Made by a program: the position numbers and the translations under genes | The notes under the pieces: model-generated | The model's input: only the letters and a program-made list of their open reading frames with translations | Told to the model about the DNA's origin: nothing | Database searches by the model: none | From: Hyphobacterium marinum | Lineage (GTDB): Bacteria > Pseudomonadota > Alphaproteobacteria > Caulobacterales > Maricaulaceae | Assembly (NCBI RefSeq): GCF_036330325.1 | Contig: NZ_JAZDRO010000004.1 | Coordinates: 248,001 to 312,000 of the forward strand | Direction: 5' to 3' | Length of the DNA: 64,000 nt | Shown: in pieces, positions 1-7,765 of the stretch | How the letters are laid out: each line of letters opens with the position of its first letter | Position numbering within the stretch: the first letter of the stretch is position 1

Positions 1-619
1 CGAGCAGCACCATCACCGGCCGGTCCGCGGCGCGCACGATCACCCCTTCACGCGCGACATAGGTCGACGTGCCGTCCGGGTCGCGCGCATCGTTGATGAA
101 GACTTCCTGCATGCGCCCGCCGGCATCGGTTTCGCGGGCATAAAGCGTCACGCCCGCGCCAAGCCGGGAGAAGGAACCGGGGCGAACAAGGCTCGCGGCG
201 ACGTCGGTACGCAACTCGTAGAGGCTTTCCCGCATCTCCCGGTAGGAGAGGGGCTGGATGAAGAGATTGACCGCGAGATTGGCGACAAGGGCCAGCACGC
301 CGAGCCGTACGATGGGCGACAGGACGCCCCAGCGCGATAGGCCCGAAGCCGAGGCGACGGTGATCTCGCTGTCGCTCATCATCCGGTTGATGCCGACCAG
401 CGCGGCAATGAAGATCGCAAACGGCGAGAGCAGACCAACCAGCTGGGGCAAGGCGAGCAGCGTCACCTTCAGAAAGGTCAGCGCCGTCTCGCGGTAGTCC
501 GAGATCAGCTCGATATTGGTCAGGCTCTGCGTCAGCAACGCCAGACCTGCGAATGCGCCGGCCGCCGTCAGGAACGGGCCGAGCAATTGCCGGAACATGT
601 AGCGCTGTACGAGAATCAT
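1..619 (-). CDS. lptF: LPS export permease LptF, N-terminal part (cut by window edge)
   Basis: Reading the reverse strand from an ATG at 617-619 gives an open frame of about 206 codons that runs off the window start. The product begins with MILVQRYMFRQLLGPF, has hydrophobic segments near residues 12-32, 50-75 and 100-120, and carries the SDSEITVASASG stretch between helices 2 and 3 that is typical of the YjgP/YjgQ permeases. In the family, LptF and LptG form the inner-membrane part of the LptB2FG ABC transporter that moves LPS to the outer membrane. The gene is divergent from pepA, the arrangement known from E. coli and other proteobacteria, which favours LptF over LptG. lptG would be expected beyond the window edge. 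Confidence 0.86.
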   Translation of the reverse strand, partial: MILVQRYMFRQLLGPFLTAAGAFAGLALLTQSLTNIELISDYRETALTFLKVTLLALPQLVGLLSPFAIFIAALVGINRMMSDSEITVASASGLSRWGVLSPIVRLGVLALVANLAVNLFIQPLSYREMRESLYELRTDVAASLVRPGSFSRLGAGVTLYARETDAGGRMQEVFINDARDPDGTSTYVAREGVIVRAADRPVMVLL

Positions 620-710
620 CGGCGTCGGATTACTTTTGCGGTTGCGGCCTTCTATATCACCCGGCGATCGGATACCACTTCCGCCGTCACGAAGTTTTTC
701 ACCACCCAAA

Positions 711-727
711 CCGGCCCGACGGGCCGG
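711..727. promoter_or_regulatory. 17-bp inverted repeat in the lptF/pepA divergent gap
   Basis: Perfect palindrome CCGGCCCG-A-CGGGCCGG, ending 21 bases before the pepA ATG. It would lie in the pepA leader or promoter. It could be an operator or a leader hairpin; the sequence alone does not decide. An AGGGA ribosome-binding site follows at about 738-742. Confidence 0.35.
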
Positions 728-748
728 CAGGCCGTTCAGGGATAGACC

Positions 749-2227
749 ATGAAGATCAAATTCGCCGCATCGGGTTCTGCATCGGGTTCCATTGCCGTGG
801 CCGCCTATGACAAGGCGACGCTGACTGTCGTTGGCAAGGCGCTGGACAGCGATGCGGGCGGAGCCATCACCCGCGCGATGAAAGCCTCGCGCTTCACCGG
901 CAAGGCCGGTGAGATCGTCGAACTCGTTGCGCCTTCAGGTGTCGACGCGGATCGGATCGTCGTTTTCGGCGTCGGCACCAAGTCGAAAGTCGATGGCAAT
1001 GGTCTTGAGCGCGCCGGGGCCGGACTGGTCAAGAAACTGCTGACCGGCGGCGAGACCGCGCTGACCGTGTCGCTGGAAGGCGTGGCCGACAGCGAGGGCG
1101 CGTCGCGCTTCGCGCTGGGCTGCCGCATGGCCGCTTACCGCTTTGACGGCTACCGGACGACGCTGGAAGAGTCCAAGAAGCCGACGCTGAAGACCATCAC
1201 GCTGATCACCGACGACGAGAAGGCCGCCAAGGCGAGCTGGAAGTCCTGGGAAGCCGTCGCCGATGGCGTCGACATGGCCCGTGACCTGGTCAACGAGCCG
1301 CCGAACGTCATCGACCCGCCGCAATACGCAAAGCGGGTCGCCAAGCTCGCCGATACCGGTCTCGAGATCGAGATCCTGGGCGAGAAGGAAATGAAGAAGC
1401 TCGGCATGAATGCGCTGCTGGGTGTCGGCCAGGGTTCGGTCAAGGAATCCCAGCTCGTGATCATGAAGTGGAATGGCGGCAAGAAGGGCGACAAGCCGCT
1501 CTGCTTTGTCGGCAAGGGCGTCACCTTCGACACCGGCGGCATTTCGCTGAAACCCGGCGCGAACATGGACGAGATGAAGGGCGACATGGGCGGTTCAGCC
1601 GCCGTGGTCGGCCTGATGCGCGCGCTGGCGGGCCGTAAGGCCAAGGTCAATGCGGTCGGGATTATCGGCCTGGTCGAGAACATGCCGGACGGCAATGCGC
1701 AGCGTCCGGGTGACATCGTCACCTCGATGTCGGGTCAGACCATCGAAATCCTCAACACCGATGCGGAAGGCCGTCTCGTCCTGGGCGATGCGCTCTGGTA
1801 CGCGCAGAAGGAATTCGACCCGCAATTCATGATCAACCTGGCGACGCTCACCGGCGCGATCCTGATCGCGCTGGGTCACGAGCACGCCGGTATCTTCTCC
1901 AATGACGACAAGATCGCCGATGGCCTGACCAAGGCCGGTCTCGCGTCCGACGAGAAGGTGTGGCGCCTGCCGGTCGGTCCGGAATATGACCGCCAGATCG
2001 ACAGCCCGGTCGCCGACATGAAGAATATCGGGGAAGGGCGTCTCGCCGGTTCGATCACCGCCGCGCAGTTCCTGCAGCGCCACGTGAATGGCAAGCCCTG
2101 GTGCCATATCGACATCGCCGGCACCGGCATGTGGCCGGGCTCGAAAGATGCACGCCTGCCGACATTCGGCACCGGGTTCGGCGTGCGCCTGCTCGACCGC
2201 TTCGTGCGGGACAATTACGAGAAGTAA
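749..2227 (+). CDS. pepA: Leucyl aminopeptidase (M17 family)
   Basis: A 492-residue cytosolic metallo-aminopeptidase that removes N-terminal residues, preferably leucine, from peptides. The family signature NTDAEGRL is at residues 336-343, and the metal-binding loop KGVTFDTGG is at 256-264. Both belong to the C-terminal catalytic domain; the N-terminal 160 residues form the variable macro-like domain. Length is usual for M17 (about 490-500). The start has AGGGA at a good distance. It is followed after 3-6 bases by holC, so the two are probably co-transcribed, the same order as in E. coli and many proteobacteria. Some PepA proteins also bind DNA; nothing here tests that. Confidence 0.95.
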   Translation: MKIKFAASGSASGSIAVAAYDKATLTVVGKALDSDAGGAITRAMKASRFTGKAGEIVELVAPSGVDADRIVVFGVGTKSKVDGNGLERAGAGLVKKLLTGGETALTVSLEGVADSEGASRFALGCRMAAYRFDGYRTTLEESKKPTLKTITLITDDEKAAKASWKSWEAVADGVDMARDLVNEPPNVIDPPQYAKRVAKLADTGLEIEILGEKEMKKLGMNALLGVGQGSVKESQLVIMKWNGGKKGDKPLCFVGKGVTFDTGGISLKPGANMDEMKGDMGGSAAVVGLMRALAGRKAKVNAVGIIGLVENMPDGNAQRPGDIVTSMSGQTIEILNTDAEGRLVLGDALWYAQKEFDPQFMINLATLTGAILIALGHEHAGIFSNDDKIADGLTKAGLASDEKVWRLPVGPEYDRQIDSPVADMKNIGEGRLAGSITAAQFLQRHVNGKPWCHIDIAGTGMWPGSKDARLPTFGTGFGVRLLDRFVRDNYEK

Positions 2228-2230
2228 TCA

Positions 2231-2686
2231 GTGATGAGCGGCGAGCTGTGGTTCTATCATCTCGAGCGGACCACGCTCGCCGACGCGCTGCCCGAACTGC
2301 TGGAAAAGACGCTCGCCAAGGGCTGGAAGGCGCTGGTGCGTGCTCCCGCCGAGGACCGCCTCGGCGTGCTCGATGCCCAGCTCTGGACCTTCCGAGAGGA
2401 GAGTTTTCTCGCCCATGGCCTCGCGACCGGTCCCGCGCCGGACCGCCAGCCCATCCTGCTGACGACAACCGAAGATAACGCCAATTCGGCCGAAGTCCTG
2501 TTCACCATCGACGGGTTGATGCCGGAACGCCCCGACGCGTTCGAGCGTTGCGCCATCCTGTTCGATGGCGGGGATGATACCGCTGTCGGTGCGGCACGGG
2601 ACGCCTGGCGCAAGGCCAAGGATGCGGGCCGGTCCATCGCCTACTGGAAACAGTCTGAAGACGGAAAATGGGAGAAGAAGGCCTAG
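2231..2686 (+). CDS. holC: DNA polymerase III chi subunit
   Basis: A protein of 150-151 residues matching the chi subunit of the clamp loader, which links the polymerase III holoenzyme to single-strand DNA-binding protein. The beginning, ELWFYHLERTTLADALPELL, fits the HolC pattern of an N-terminal strand followed by a helix. The middle contains EESFLAHG and the end YWKQSEDGKWEKKA. A GTG at 2231 and an ATG at 2234 are adjacent possible starts; the ATG is as likely as the GTG. It sits directly behind pepA (stop 2227), an order conserved across proteobacteria, which supports the call for a poorly conserved family. Confidence 0.9.
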   Translation: MMSGELWFYHLERTTLADALPELLEKTLAKGWKALVRAPAEDRLGVLDAQLWTFREESFLAHGLATGPAPDRQPILLTTTEDNANSAEVLFTIDGLMPERPDAFERCAILFDGGDDTAVGAARDAWRKAKDAGRSIAYWKQSEDGKWEKKA

Positions 2687-2690
2687 AATT

Positions 2691-2768
2691 CCCCCTCACC
2701 CGGCGCTTCGCGCCACCCTCTCCCTCGAGGGAGAGGGAGGGGACCCGCTTGCGGGGAGGGAGAGGGGG
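2691..2768. repeat. Family D repeat, copy 4 (divergent)
   Basis: Palindrome-rich segment containing CCCTCTCCCTCGAGGGAGAGGG plus flanking CCCCTCACC and GGGAGAGGGGG, located just behind holC. It resembles the copies at 36864, 38302 and 39442, all built from complementary CCCTCCCC/GGGGAGGG blocks. It can fold into a strong hairpin and may act as a terminator or mRNA stabiliser for pepA-holC. Confidence 0.6.
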
Positions 2769-2807
2769 ATCGATTATGGCCTTCCAAGATATGACCGGGA
2801 GACTGAC

Positions 2808-3086
2808 ATGCGATTGATAGCGTTAGCGTCGTTTTTGGCCCTCGCAGCCTGCGCCACCATGCCGGAAGACCCGGTCGATCCGGTTGATCCCGATGCCCCG
2901 GCCTGCGCGGCGGACAGCTATCAGCACCTCGTCGGCCAGCCCATTGGCGAAGTCGATACCGAAACCCTGCCGCACCCGACCCGCGTCGTGCCGCATGGTG
3001 TCGCCGTGACGATGGAATACCGCGCCGACCGGATGACGGTCTGGCTCGACCGCCGGGACCATATCGAACGCGTGCAGTGCGGCTGA
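2808..3086 (+). CDS. I78-family peptidase inhibitor-like lipoprotein
   Basis: A 92-residue protein with a lipoprotein signal (LALAAC, lipidated Cys at about residue 15), a short proline/aspartate linker (PEDPVDPVDPDAP) and one compact domain. The domain contains C..D.YQHLVGQPIGEVD, then VPHGVAVTMEYRADRMTVWLD and a terminal VQCG, which is the pattern of inhibitor family I78. Known I78 members inhibit serine peptidases; a role as an envelope inhibitor is inferred from the signal. The ATG at 2808 is preferred over upstream in-frame starts because it has GGGAG in front and begins the signal peptide. A diverged paralogue lies at 3973. Confidence 0.82.
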   Translation: MRLIALASFLALAACATMPEDPVDPVDPDAPACAADSYQHLVGQPIGEVDTETLPHPTRVVPHGVAVTMEYRADRMTVWLDRRDHIERVQCG

Positions 3087-3182
3087 CGCCGTTCATTTCC
3101 GCGTCAGCACCGATTTGAGATTGTCCGCGCGTGAGCCCTGCGCGGATGGTATGATCCGCCGGTCTGAACCGGGAGGACAACC

Positions 3183-3863
3183 ATGATACTCGAACTCGCC
3201 CTGGCCCTTGCGGCCGGTACCGCTGCGCAAGCCGATACGCCGATGATCGAGCGCACCGACCCGGTCGAGCTGCGCCTGTCGCGCGAGAACGGCACCAATG
3301 TCTGGACGGCGGGCGAGTGGAACGGGACGTTCCGCGTCGGCGGCCGCTCAACACGGCTGTTCGGCGTGCGCTCGTCGGACATCGCCCGCGCGACCCTGAC
3401 CGTGAACGGGCCGGGCTTCGAGGACGGCGAGGTGACGATCGCCTGTGATGGCGGGCAGCTCGATTTCACGATCGGCTTCATCACCTTCGACCATGAAGAC
3501 CTGTCCTATGTCTGCACGTTCGAGCGGGGTGGCCAGCCGATGGACAGCGGGTTCGAACTCGCCCTGTCGTCGAGCGGATTCTTCTCCAGCCTGACCCGGG
3601 CGGAACGCGCAGGCGGCGTGCGTCATGAGGGACGGGAAGTGCGCTTCGAAACACAGCGCCTCTCCGGTGCGGCCCTGCCGACGGGCCGGGTGCCGGGCTA
3701 TGTGATCCGCAGCCTCAACGGCACGGATATCGCGGGCATGGATTACCGCGTCATGCGCCCGATGTTCTACCTGCCCCATGAAGGCGACCCCGACCGCGAA
3801 ATCGCGCTTCTGACCGCGCTGATCCTGGCCACCTTTACCGACCCGGCCAATTCCGGGAATTGA
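3183..3863 (+). CDS. Unknown secreted protein between two I78-like genes
   Basis: A 226-residue protein with an N-terminal hydrophobic signal of about 15 residues (MILELALALAAGTAAQA) and no further membrane segment. I do not recognise the family. The body is rich in short hydrophobic strands and contains two cysteines, in IACDGG and YVCTFERGG, which may form a disulfide. A GGGAGG ribosome-binding site precedes the ATG. It lies between two genes for I78-type inhibitors on the same strand, so a periplasmic role is likely, but no specific function can be given. Confidence 0.75.
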   Translation: MILELALALAAGTAAQADTPMIERTDPVELRLSRENGTNVWTAGEWNGTFRVGGRSTRLFGVRSSDIARATLTVNGPGFEDGEVTIACDGGQLDFTIGFITFDHEDLSYVCTFERGGQPMDSGFELALSSSGFFSSLTRAERAGGVRHEGREVRFETQRLSGAALPTGRVPGYVIRSLNGTDIAGMDYRVMRPMFYLPHEGDPDREIALLTALILATFTDPANSGN

Positions 3864-3972
3864 ACCCTAACCGCTGAAGTGCTGGGAACTTTTTGCCGGG
3901 TTGGCCCGTTTCATGAGCGTCTCCGTTCTGTGGCCGAATCCCACGGACGGACCGCCATGAAGGGTGACGGAC

Positions 3973-4287
3973 ATGAGTCAGTTCAAGCGCATTCTTGCGA
4001 TTCCCGCCGCGGTAGCGGGTGTCGTCTTCCTCGCCGCCATGTCAATGCAGACGCCTGTCCTGCCGGCAAACGGCCTCAGTGAGGACGGCTTTGCGCCGAC
4101 CTGCCCGGCCGAAGCGCTCCAGCATCTCGTCGGTCAGCCCATCGGCGAGGTTGATTTGAATTCCATGCCGCGCCCGTTCGAGGTGCACGAAACCGGTATC
4201 GCTCCGCTGGAAACCAGCGAAGGCGGTTTTCAGACCAATGTCGAGTTCAGTGCCGACGGCCGCGTAACGAACGTCTATTGCGGGTAA
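3973..4287 (+). CDS. Second, diverged I78-like secreted protein
   Basis: From the ATG at 3973 the product is 104 residues; an in-frame GTG at 3964 would add three. It has an N-terminal hydrophobic segment (ILAIPAAVAGVVFLAAMS) that could be a signal or anchor. The mature part has C..EALQHLVGQPIGEVD, nearly identical to the paralogue at 2808, and a terminal VYCG. The central inhibitor segment (pg..vT.dyr.dR in the other copy) has been replaced by EGGFQTNVEFSADGRVTNV, so the inhibitory loop may have changed or been lost. Two cysteines could form the disulfide typical of I78 proteins. Confidence 0.75.
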   Translation: MSQFKRILAIPAAVAGVVFLAAMSMQTPVLPANGLSEDGFAPTCPAEALQHLVGQPIGEVDLNSMPRPFEVHETGIAPLETSEGGFQTNVEFSADGRVTNVYCG

Positions 4288-4309
4288 CGAACAGACTCAG
4301 AATTAGAGA

Positions 4310-4468
4310 GTCCGTCCCGGCCACCGTGCCGGGACCTACGGCCGTCCTGCCCTGAATGTCGTTGAGGTGCGGTAGTGCGTGCTTCGAGGCTGCTTCGCAG
4401 CACCTCAGCATGAGGAAGGTTAGTGCAGGTCTATTACCCTCATCCTGAGGTGCCCGCAAAGCGGGCCT
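4310..4468. repeat. Intergenic palindromic repeats between the I78 pair and the ABC-F gene
   Basis: Contains a GTCCCGG-CCGGGAC hairpin followed by CCTACGG (about 4316-4343), similar to the one at 37148-37173. It is followed by GAGGTGC...GCACCTC (about 4363-4407) and a CCTCATCCTGAGGTGC element with a CCCGC-AAAGC-GGGC stem (about 4438-4467). The CCTCATCCTGAGG type of sequence is a common dispersed palindrome in alphaproteobacterial genomes. The gap separates convergent genes. Confidence 0.55.
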
Positions 4469-4504
4469 TAAAAGGATGGGAAGCGATAATAATAGCTTAA
4501 AATC

Positions 4505-6379
4505 CTAGCCCCTTCTGGCCTCCTCCAGCGCTTCCTCGGCTTCGAGCCATTTTGTTTCTGCCGCGTCGATGAGTTCGACGGCTTTGGCGCGCTTGATCTG
4601 GAGTTCGGTCGCGGTTTTGGGGTCTTTCTCGTAGAGGCCGGGCGCGGCGAGGCCCTTGTCGATGACGGCGAGCACGCCGCGCAAACGCTCGGCCTCGGCT
4701 TCCCACTTGCGCACCGCATCCAGCAACGGCTGGCGCGCCTTGCGGCGTTCGGCCTTGTCCTTGCGCACCTCGGCACGGGCGTCCTGACCGGCGGTTTTCG
4801 GCTTGTCGCGGGAGGGGCGGCCGGTGAACTGGGCGCGGTACTCCTCCATGTCGCCGTCATAGGGCGCGACCGTACCACCGGCGCACAGCCAGAGCCGGTC
4901 AACGCAGCTCTCGATGAGGTGCCGGTCGTGGCTGATGACGATGACCGCGCCTTCATAGGCGTTGATCGCGTCGATGAGCGCGGCGCGGCTGTCCATGTCG
5001 AGGTGGTTGGTCGGCTCGTCGAGCAGAATGAGATGCGGCCCATCGAAGGCGATAAGGTGCATCAGGAGGCGCGCCTTCTCGCCGCCCGAGAGCTGTTTGG
5101 CCGGGCTTTCCTGCAAATGATGCGGCAGGCCGAATGTCGCCAGGCGCGAGCGCCGCTGCGCCTCGGTCGCGTCCGGCATGCGATCCACCACGTGCTGATA
5201 GGCCGAGACCTCCGGGGGCAGGGCGTCCATCTGGTGCTGGGCGAAATAGGCGATGTCGAGCTTCTTGTGCTTGCGCAAATGCCCGTCCATCGGATCAAGA
5301 CGTCCAGAGATCAGCTTGGCGAGCGTCGACTTGCCTTCGCCATTGCGCCCCAGAATGCCGATCCGGTCGTCCGGGTCGATCCGAAGGTCGAGGTCTCGCA
5401 GGACCGGCTTGCCGGGCTCGTAGCCGGCCTCGGTCCCCTCCATCCGGATGATCGGCGGGGCCATGCGCTTCTGCGGATCGGGGAAGGTGAAGGGCGCAAC
5501 CGGATCGTCAATAATCGTCGCCACGGGCTGCATTTTTTCCAGCCGTTTGACCCGGCTCTGGGCCTGGCGAGCCTTGGACGCCTTGGCCTTGAAGCGGTCG
5601 ACGAAAGCCTGCAAATGGCGGCGTTCCTCGTCCTGCTTGGCCTTCAGCTTCATCTGCAGGCGCTGCTTTTCCGAAAGCTGTTTTTCGAAACTGTCGTAGC
5701 CGCCCTCAAAGACGGCGATCTTGCCCTGTTTGAGATGCGCGATCCGGTCCATCGCTCCATTGAGGAGGTCGCGGTCGTGAGAAATGACCAGCGCGGCACC
5801 GGGGAAGGATTTGAGATAGCCTTCCAGCCAGACCGCGCCTTCCAGGTCGAGATAGTTGGTCGGTTCGTCGAGGAGCAAGAGGTCGGGCCGGGCGAACAGC
5901 GTCGCGGCCAGTGCCACACGCATGCGCCAGCCGCCGGAGAACTCGCTGCACGGGCGGCGCTGTTCTTCCGCTGTGAAACCAAGGCCGGAGAGGATCGCGC
6001 CTGCGCGCGCTTCAGCCGAATGTGCTTCGATATCGGCCAGCCGTGTCTGGATCTCGGCGATGCGTGCCGGGTCGGTCGCGGTTTCAGCTTCTGCCATCAG
6101 GGCGTGGCGTTCGGAATCACCGGCGAGGACCACTGCCATCAGGCTTTCCGGTCCGCCGGGTGCTTCCTGGTCGACCGTGCCGACGCGCGCGCCCTTGCGG
6201 ATCCGCGCCGAGCCGGTTTCACCCGACAACTCGCCCTTGATGATGCGGAACAGGGTCGACTTGCCCGAGCCATTACGCCCGACAAGGCCCATCTTGGATT
6301 TCGCCGGCAGGTGAAAGGTCGCCTGGTCGATCAGAAGGCGGCCTTCCATGCGGAAGGTGAGGTCGTTGACGTGCAGCAT
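4505..6379 (-). CDS. ABC-F family ATPase (YheS/Uup-like translation factor)
   Basis: A 624-residue protein with two ABC ATPase domains and no membrane segment, the hallmark of ABC-F proteins, which act on ribosomes rather than as transporters. Domain 1 has Walker A GRNGSGKST (about residues 34-42), signature FSGGW and Walker B LLLLDEPTNYLDLEG. A charged helical linker rich in Lys/Arg/Glu (about 230-290) matches the tRNA-interaction motif. Domain 2 has GRNGEGKST, LSGGE and LILLDEPTNHLDM. The C-terminal 90 residues are charged and probably coiled-coil. Both linkers fit the YheS or Uup groups; which one cannot be settled by eye. The long open frame on the opposite strand is a shadow. Confidence 0.93.
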   Translation of the reverse strand: MLHVNDLTFRMEGRLLIDQATFHLPAKSKMGLVGRNGSGKSTLFRIIKGELSGETGSARIRKGARVGTVDQEAPGGPESLMAVVLAGDSERHALMAEAETATDPARIAEIQTRLADIEAHSAEARAGAILSGLGFTAEEQRRPCSEFSGGWRMRVALAATLFARPDLLLLDEPTNYLDLEGAVWLEGYLKSFPGAALVISHDRDLLNGAMDRIAHLKQGKIAVFEGGYDSFEKQLSEKQRLQMKLKAKQDEERRHLQAFVDRFKAKASKARQAQSRVKRLEKMQPVATIIDDPVAPFTFPDPQKRMAPPIIRMEGTEAGYEPGKPVLRDLDLRIDPDDRIGILGRNGEGKSTLAKLISGRLDPMDGHLRKHKKLDIAYFAQHQMDALPPEVSAYQHVVDRMPDATEAQRRSRLATFGLPHHLQESPAKQLSGGEKARLLMHLIAFDGPHLILLDEPTNHLDMDSRAALIDAINAYEGAVIVISHDRHLIESCVDRLWLCAGGTVAPYDGDMEEYRAQFTGRPSRDKPKTAGQDARAEVRKDKAERRKARQPLLDAVRKWEAEAERLRGVLAVIDKGLAAPGLYEKDPKTATELQIKRAKAVELIDAAETKWLEAEEALEEARRG

Positions 6380-6478
6380 GGCGCGCTAGCGCCTATCACG
6401 GCTTCACAGGCCGGGGAAGCGCGTCTATAAGCCCGCGCAAATCACCGACCTCCTCCCCAACCAATCGGAGCATTTCCC

Positions 6479-6901
6479 ATGGCGCTGCAACGCACCTTCT
6501 CGATCATCAAACCTGACGCGACCGCGCGCAACATCACCGGCAAGATCAATGCGATGATCGAAGCCGCTGGCCTGCGCATCGTCGCGCAAAAGCGCGTTCA
6601 GCTGACCCGCGAAAAGGCTGAGGGCTTCTACGCGGTTCACAAGGAACGCCCCTTCTTCAATGACCTCGTCTCCTTCATGATTTCCGGCCCGGTTGTGGTC
6701 CAGGTCCTCGAAGGCGAGAACGCCATCGCGAAATACCGCGAAGTCATGGGCGCGACGAACCCGGAACAAGCCGACGAAGGCACGATCCGCAAGACCTTCG
6801 CCGAATCCATCGAGGCGAATTCGGTCCACGGTTCCGATGCCCCGGAAACCGCCGCCGAAGAGATCAAATACTTCTTCAACGACGACGAAATCGTGGGCTG
6901 A
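6479..6901 (+). CDS. ndk: Nucleoside diphosphate kinase
   Basis: A 140-residue enzyme that transfers the gamma-phosphate of NTPs to NDPs through a phosphohistidine. The active-site motif NSVHGSDAPETA contains the catalytic His at residue 117, and Lys11 lies in the ATP-contact motif SIIKPDA. Length is normal (about 140). It is divergent from the ABC-F gene with a gap of about 100 bp that must hold both promoters. It is monocistronic, followed by structured repeats and a hairpin terminator. Confidence 0.97.
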   Translation: MALQRTFSIIKPDATARNITGKINAMIEAAGLRIVAQKRVQLTREKAEGFYAVHKERPFFNDLVSFMISGPVVVQVLEGENAIAKYREVMGATNPEQADEGTIRKTFAESIEANSVHGSDAPETAAEEIKYFFNDDEIVG

Positions 6902-6920
6902 TTGCCCATTACAATCTATG

Positions 6921-6992
6921 GCGTCATGCCCCGGCCGGTCCGGGGCATCTCATTCCGAACGAGATCACCCGGATAAACCGGGTGATGACGCG
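6921..6992. repeat. Family A two-hairpin repeat, copy 1
   Basis: Starts GCGTCATGCCCCGG and ends ACCGGGTGATGACGCG. The outer ends are inverted (GCGTCAT/ATGACGC). Inside are two separate hairpins, CCCCGG..CCGGGG and ATCACCCGG..CCGGGTGAT, joined by about 17 bases with CATCTC...GAGATC. Copy 4 (61063) has the same orientation; copies 2 (20934) and 3 (37021) are inverted. Confidence 0.85.
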
Positions 6993-7001
6993 AAAAAAAA
7001 G

Positions 7002-7095
7002 GCGTCATCCCGGACGCGCAGCGATTCGGGACCTGAAAACGGGGCGCTTCACGTTCAGGTCCCGGCTTGTCCCTGCGGGCCAGCCGGGATGTCAC
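7002..7095. repeat. Family B repeat, copy 1
   Basis: Outer arms GTCATCCCGG and CCGGGATGTCA frame an inner palindrome CGGGACCTGAA...TTCAGGTCCCGG. It matches the copy at 20729-20826 in arms and layout, including the GCGATTCGGGA/GCGCCGGGA inner portion. It lies only 9 bases behind family A copy 1. Confidence 0.75.
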
Positions 7096-7166
7096 TTGAT
7101 TGAATTTTTGCGCCACCGCCATTTTCCCCATCAAGGGGAAGGAAGAAATACGTCCAAGGCACTCCA

Positions 7167-7194
7167 AAAGGCCCGGCCATTGCGCCGGGCCTTT
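7167..7194 (+). terminator. Hairpin terminator downstream of ndk and repeats
   Basis: An 11-bp perfect stem AAAGGCCCGGC / GCCGGGCCTTT with a 6-base loop (CATTGC). The stem is flanked by A and T runs, so it could stop transcription in both directions. It probably ends read-through from ndk before the DUF1232 gene. Confidence 0.7.
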
Positions 7195-7272
7195 CTTGTC
7201 TGGCTATCAGGCGCGCGTTTTCGCCATATTCTGCCGCGATAAGTCGAGCTACGCCAAACGGAGCTCCCGACG

Positions 7273-7617
7273 ATGACCGATCATGCCCGTCATTACAGCG
7301 ACGAGGCCTTTGCCGCGAAACTGACCCGGATCAGCGGGCTCGATGGCCTGTTCCAGTCGGCATCCCGTCTCTATCGCATCCTGAAGAGCCCGGAGACGCC
7401 GCGCTGGGTGAAGGCGATGTGCCTGACCGCGCTGGGCTATCTGGTCCTTCCCACTGATGCGGTCGCCGACATCGTCCCCGTCGCCGGCTTCGTCGATGAC
7501 GCCGCGATGATCACCGCTGCGCTCGCCGCCATCACGGCGCGCTGGGATGGTGAGGATGTGAGAGGCGGGCAGCCTGGGGAAATGGCCTCGGGAGCTGACG
7601 CTTCCCGGACGGCGTAG
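7273..7617 (+). CDS. DUF1232 (YkvA-like) small protein
   Basis: A 114-residue protein containing the DUF1232 core: VKAMCLTALGYLVLPTDAVADIVPVAGFVDDAAMI at about residues 47-80, with the conserved P-x-D..D.iP..G..DD spacing. The function of the family is unknown; members are often membrane-associated through the hydrophobic core helix. The last few codons and the stop lie inside a family C repeat that begins at 7597, so the tail ADASRTA is repeat-derived. Family members end soon after the DD motif, which suggests that the repeat entered just behind the original end. Confidence 0.85.
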   Translation: MTDHARHYSDEAFAAKLTRISGLDGLFQSASRLYRILKSPETPRWVKAMCLTALGYLVLPTDAVADIVPVAGFVDDAAMITAALAAITARWDGEDVRGGQPGEMASGADASRTA

Positions 7618-7688
7618 CCGGTCCGGGATCCAGAAAACTTCAAAAAAGCTGGACCCCGGTCTTCGCTGTCGCGAAACCGGGGAGCGTC
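7597..7688. repeat. Family C repeat, copy 1
   Basis: Starts GACGCTTCCCGG and ends CCGGGGAGCGTC, with inner GCCGGTCCGGGATCCAG and CTGGACCCCGGTCTTCGCT. The same framework is at 60947-61038, and a remnant is at 20843-20913. It overlaps the last 21 bases of the DUF1232 coding region. Confidence 0.8.
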
Positions 7689-7765
7689 AGAGGTTTGGAA
7701 ACATCCGGCTTGAGTGAACCAAATCCCCATTTGCGCGTCAGGGGCGACAGGGGCAAAGTCGCGCC

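Larger units (their letters stand above)
6902..7272. other. Gene-free gap of 371 bp filled by repeats and a terminator
   Basis: The gap holds a family A repeat (6921-6992), an A-run, a family B repeat (7002-7095) and a strong hairpin terminator (7167-7194). I see no coding region in the rest. The promoter of the DUF1232 gene should lie in about 7200-7260. Confidence 0.6.

Noticed and set aside
4919..6430. A 503-codon open frame opposite the ABC-F gene
   Set aside because: It is a shadow of the ABC-F coding region and has no signal, domain or ribosome-binding site of note.
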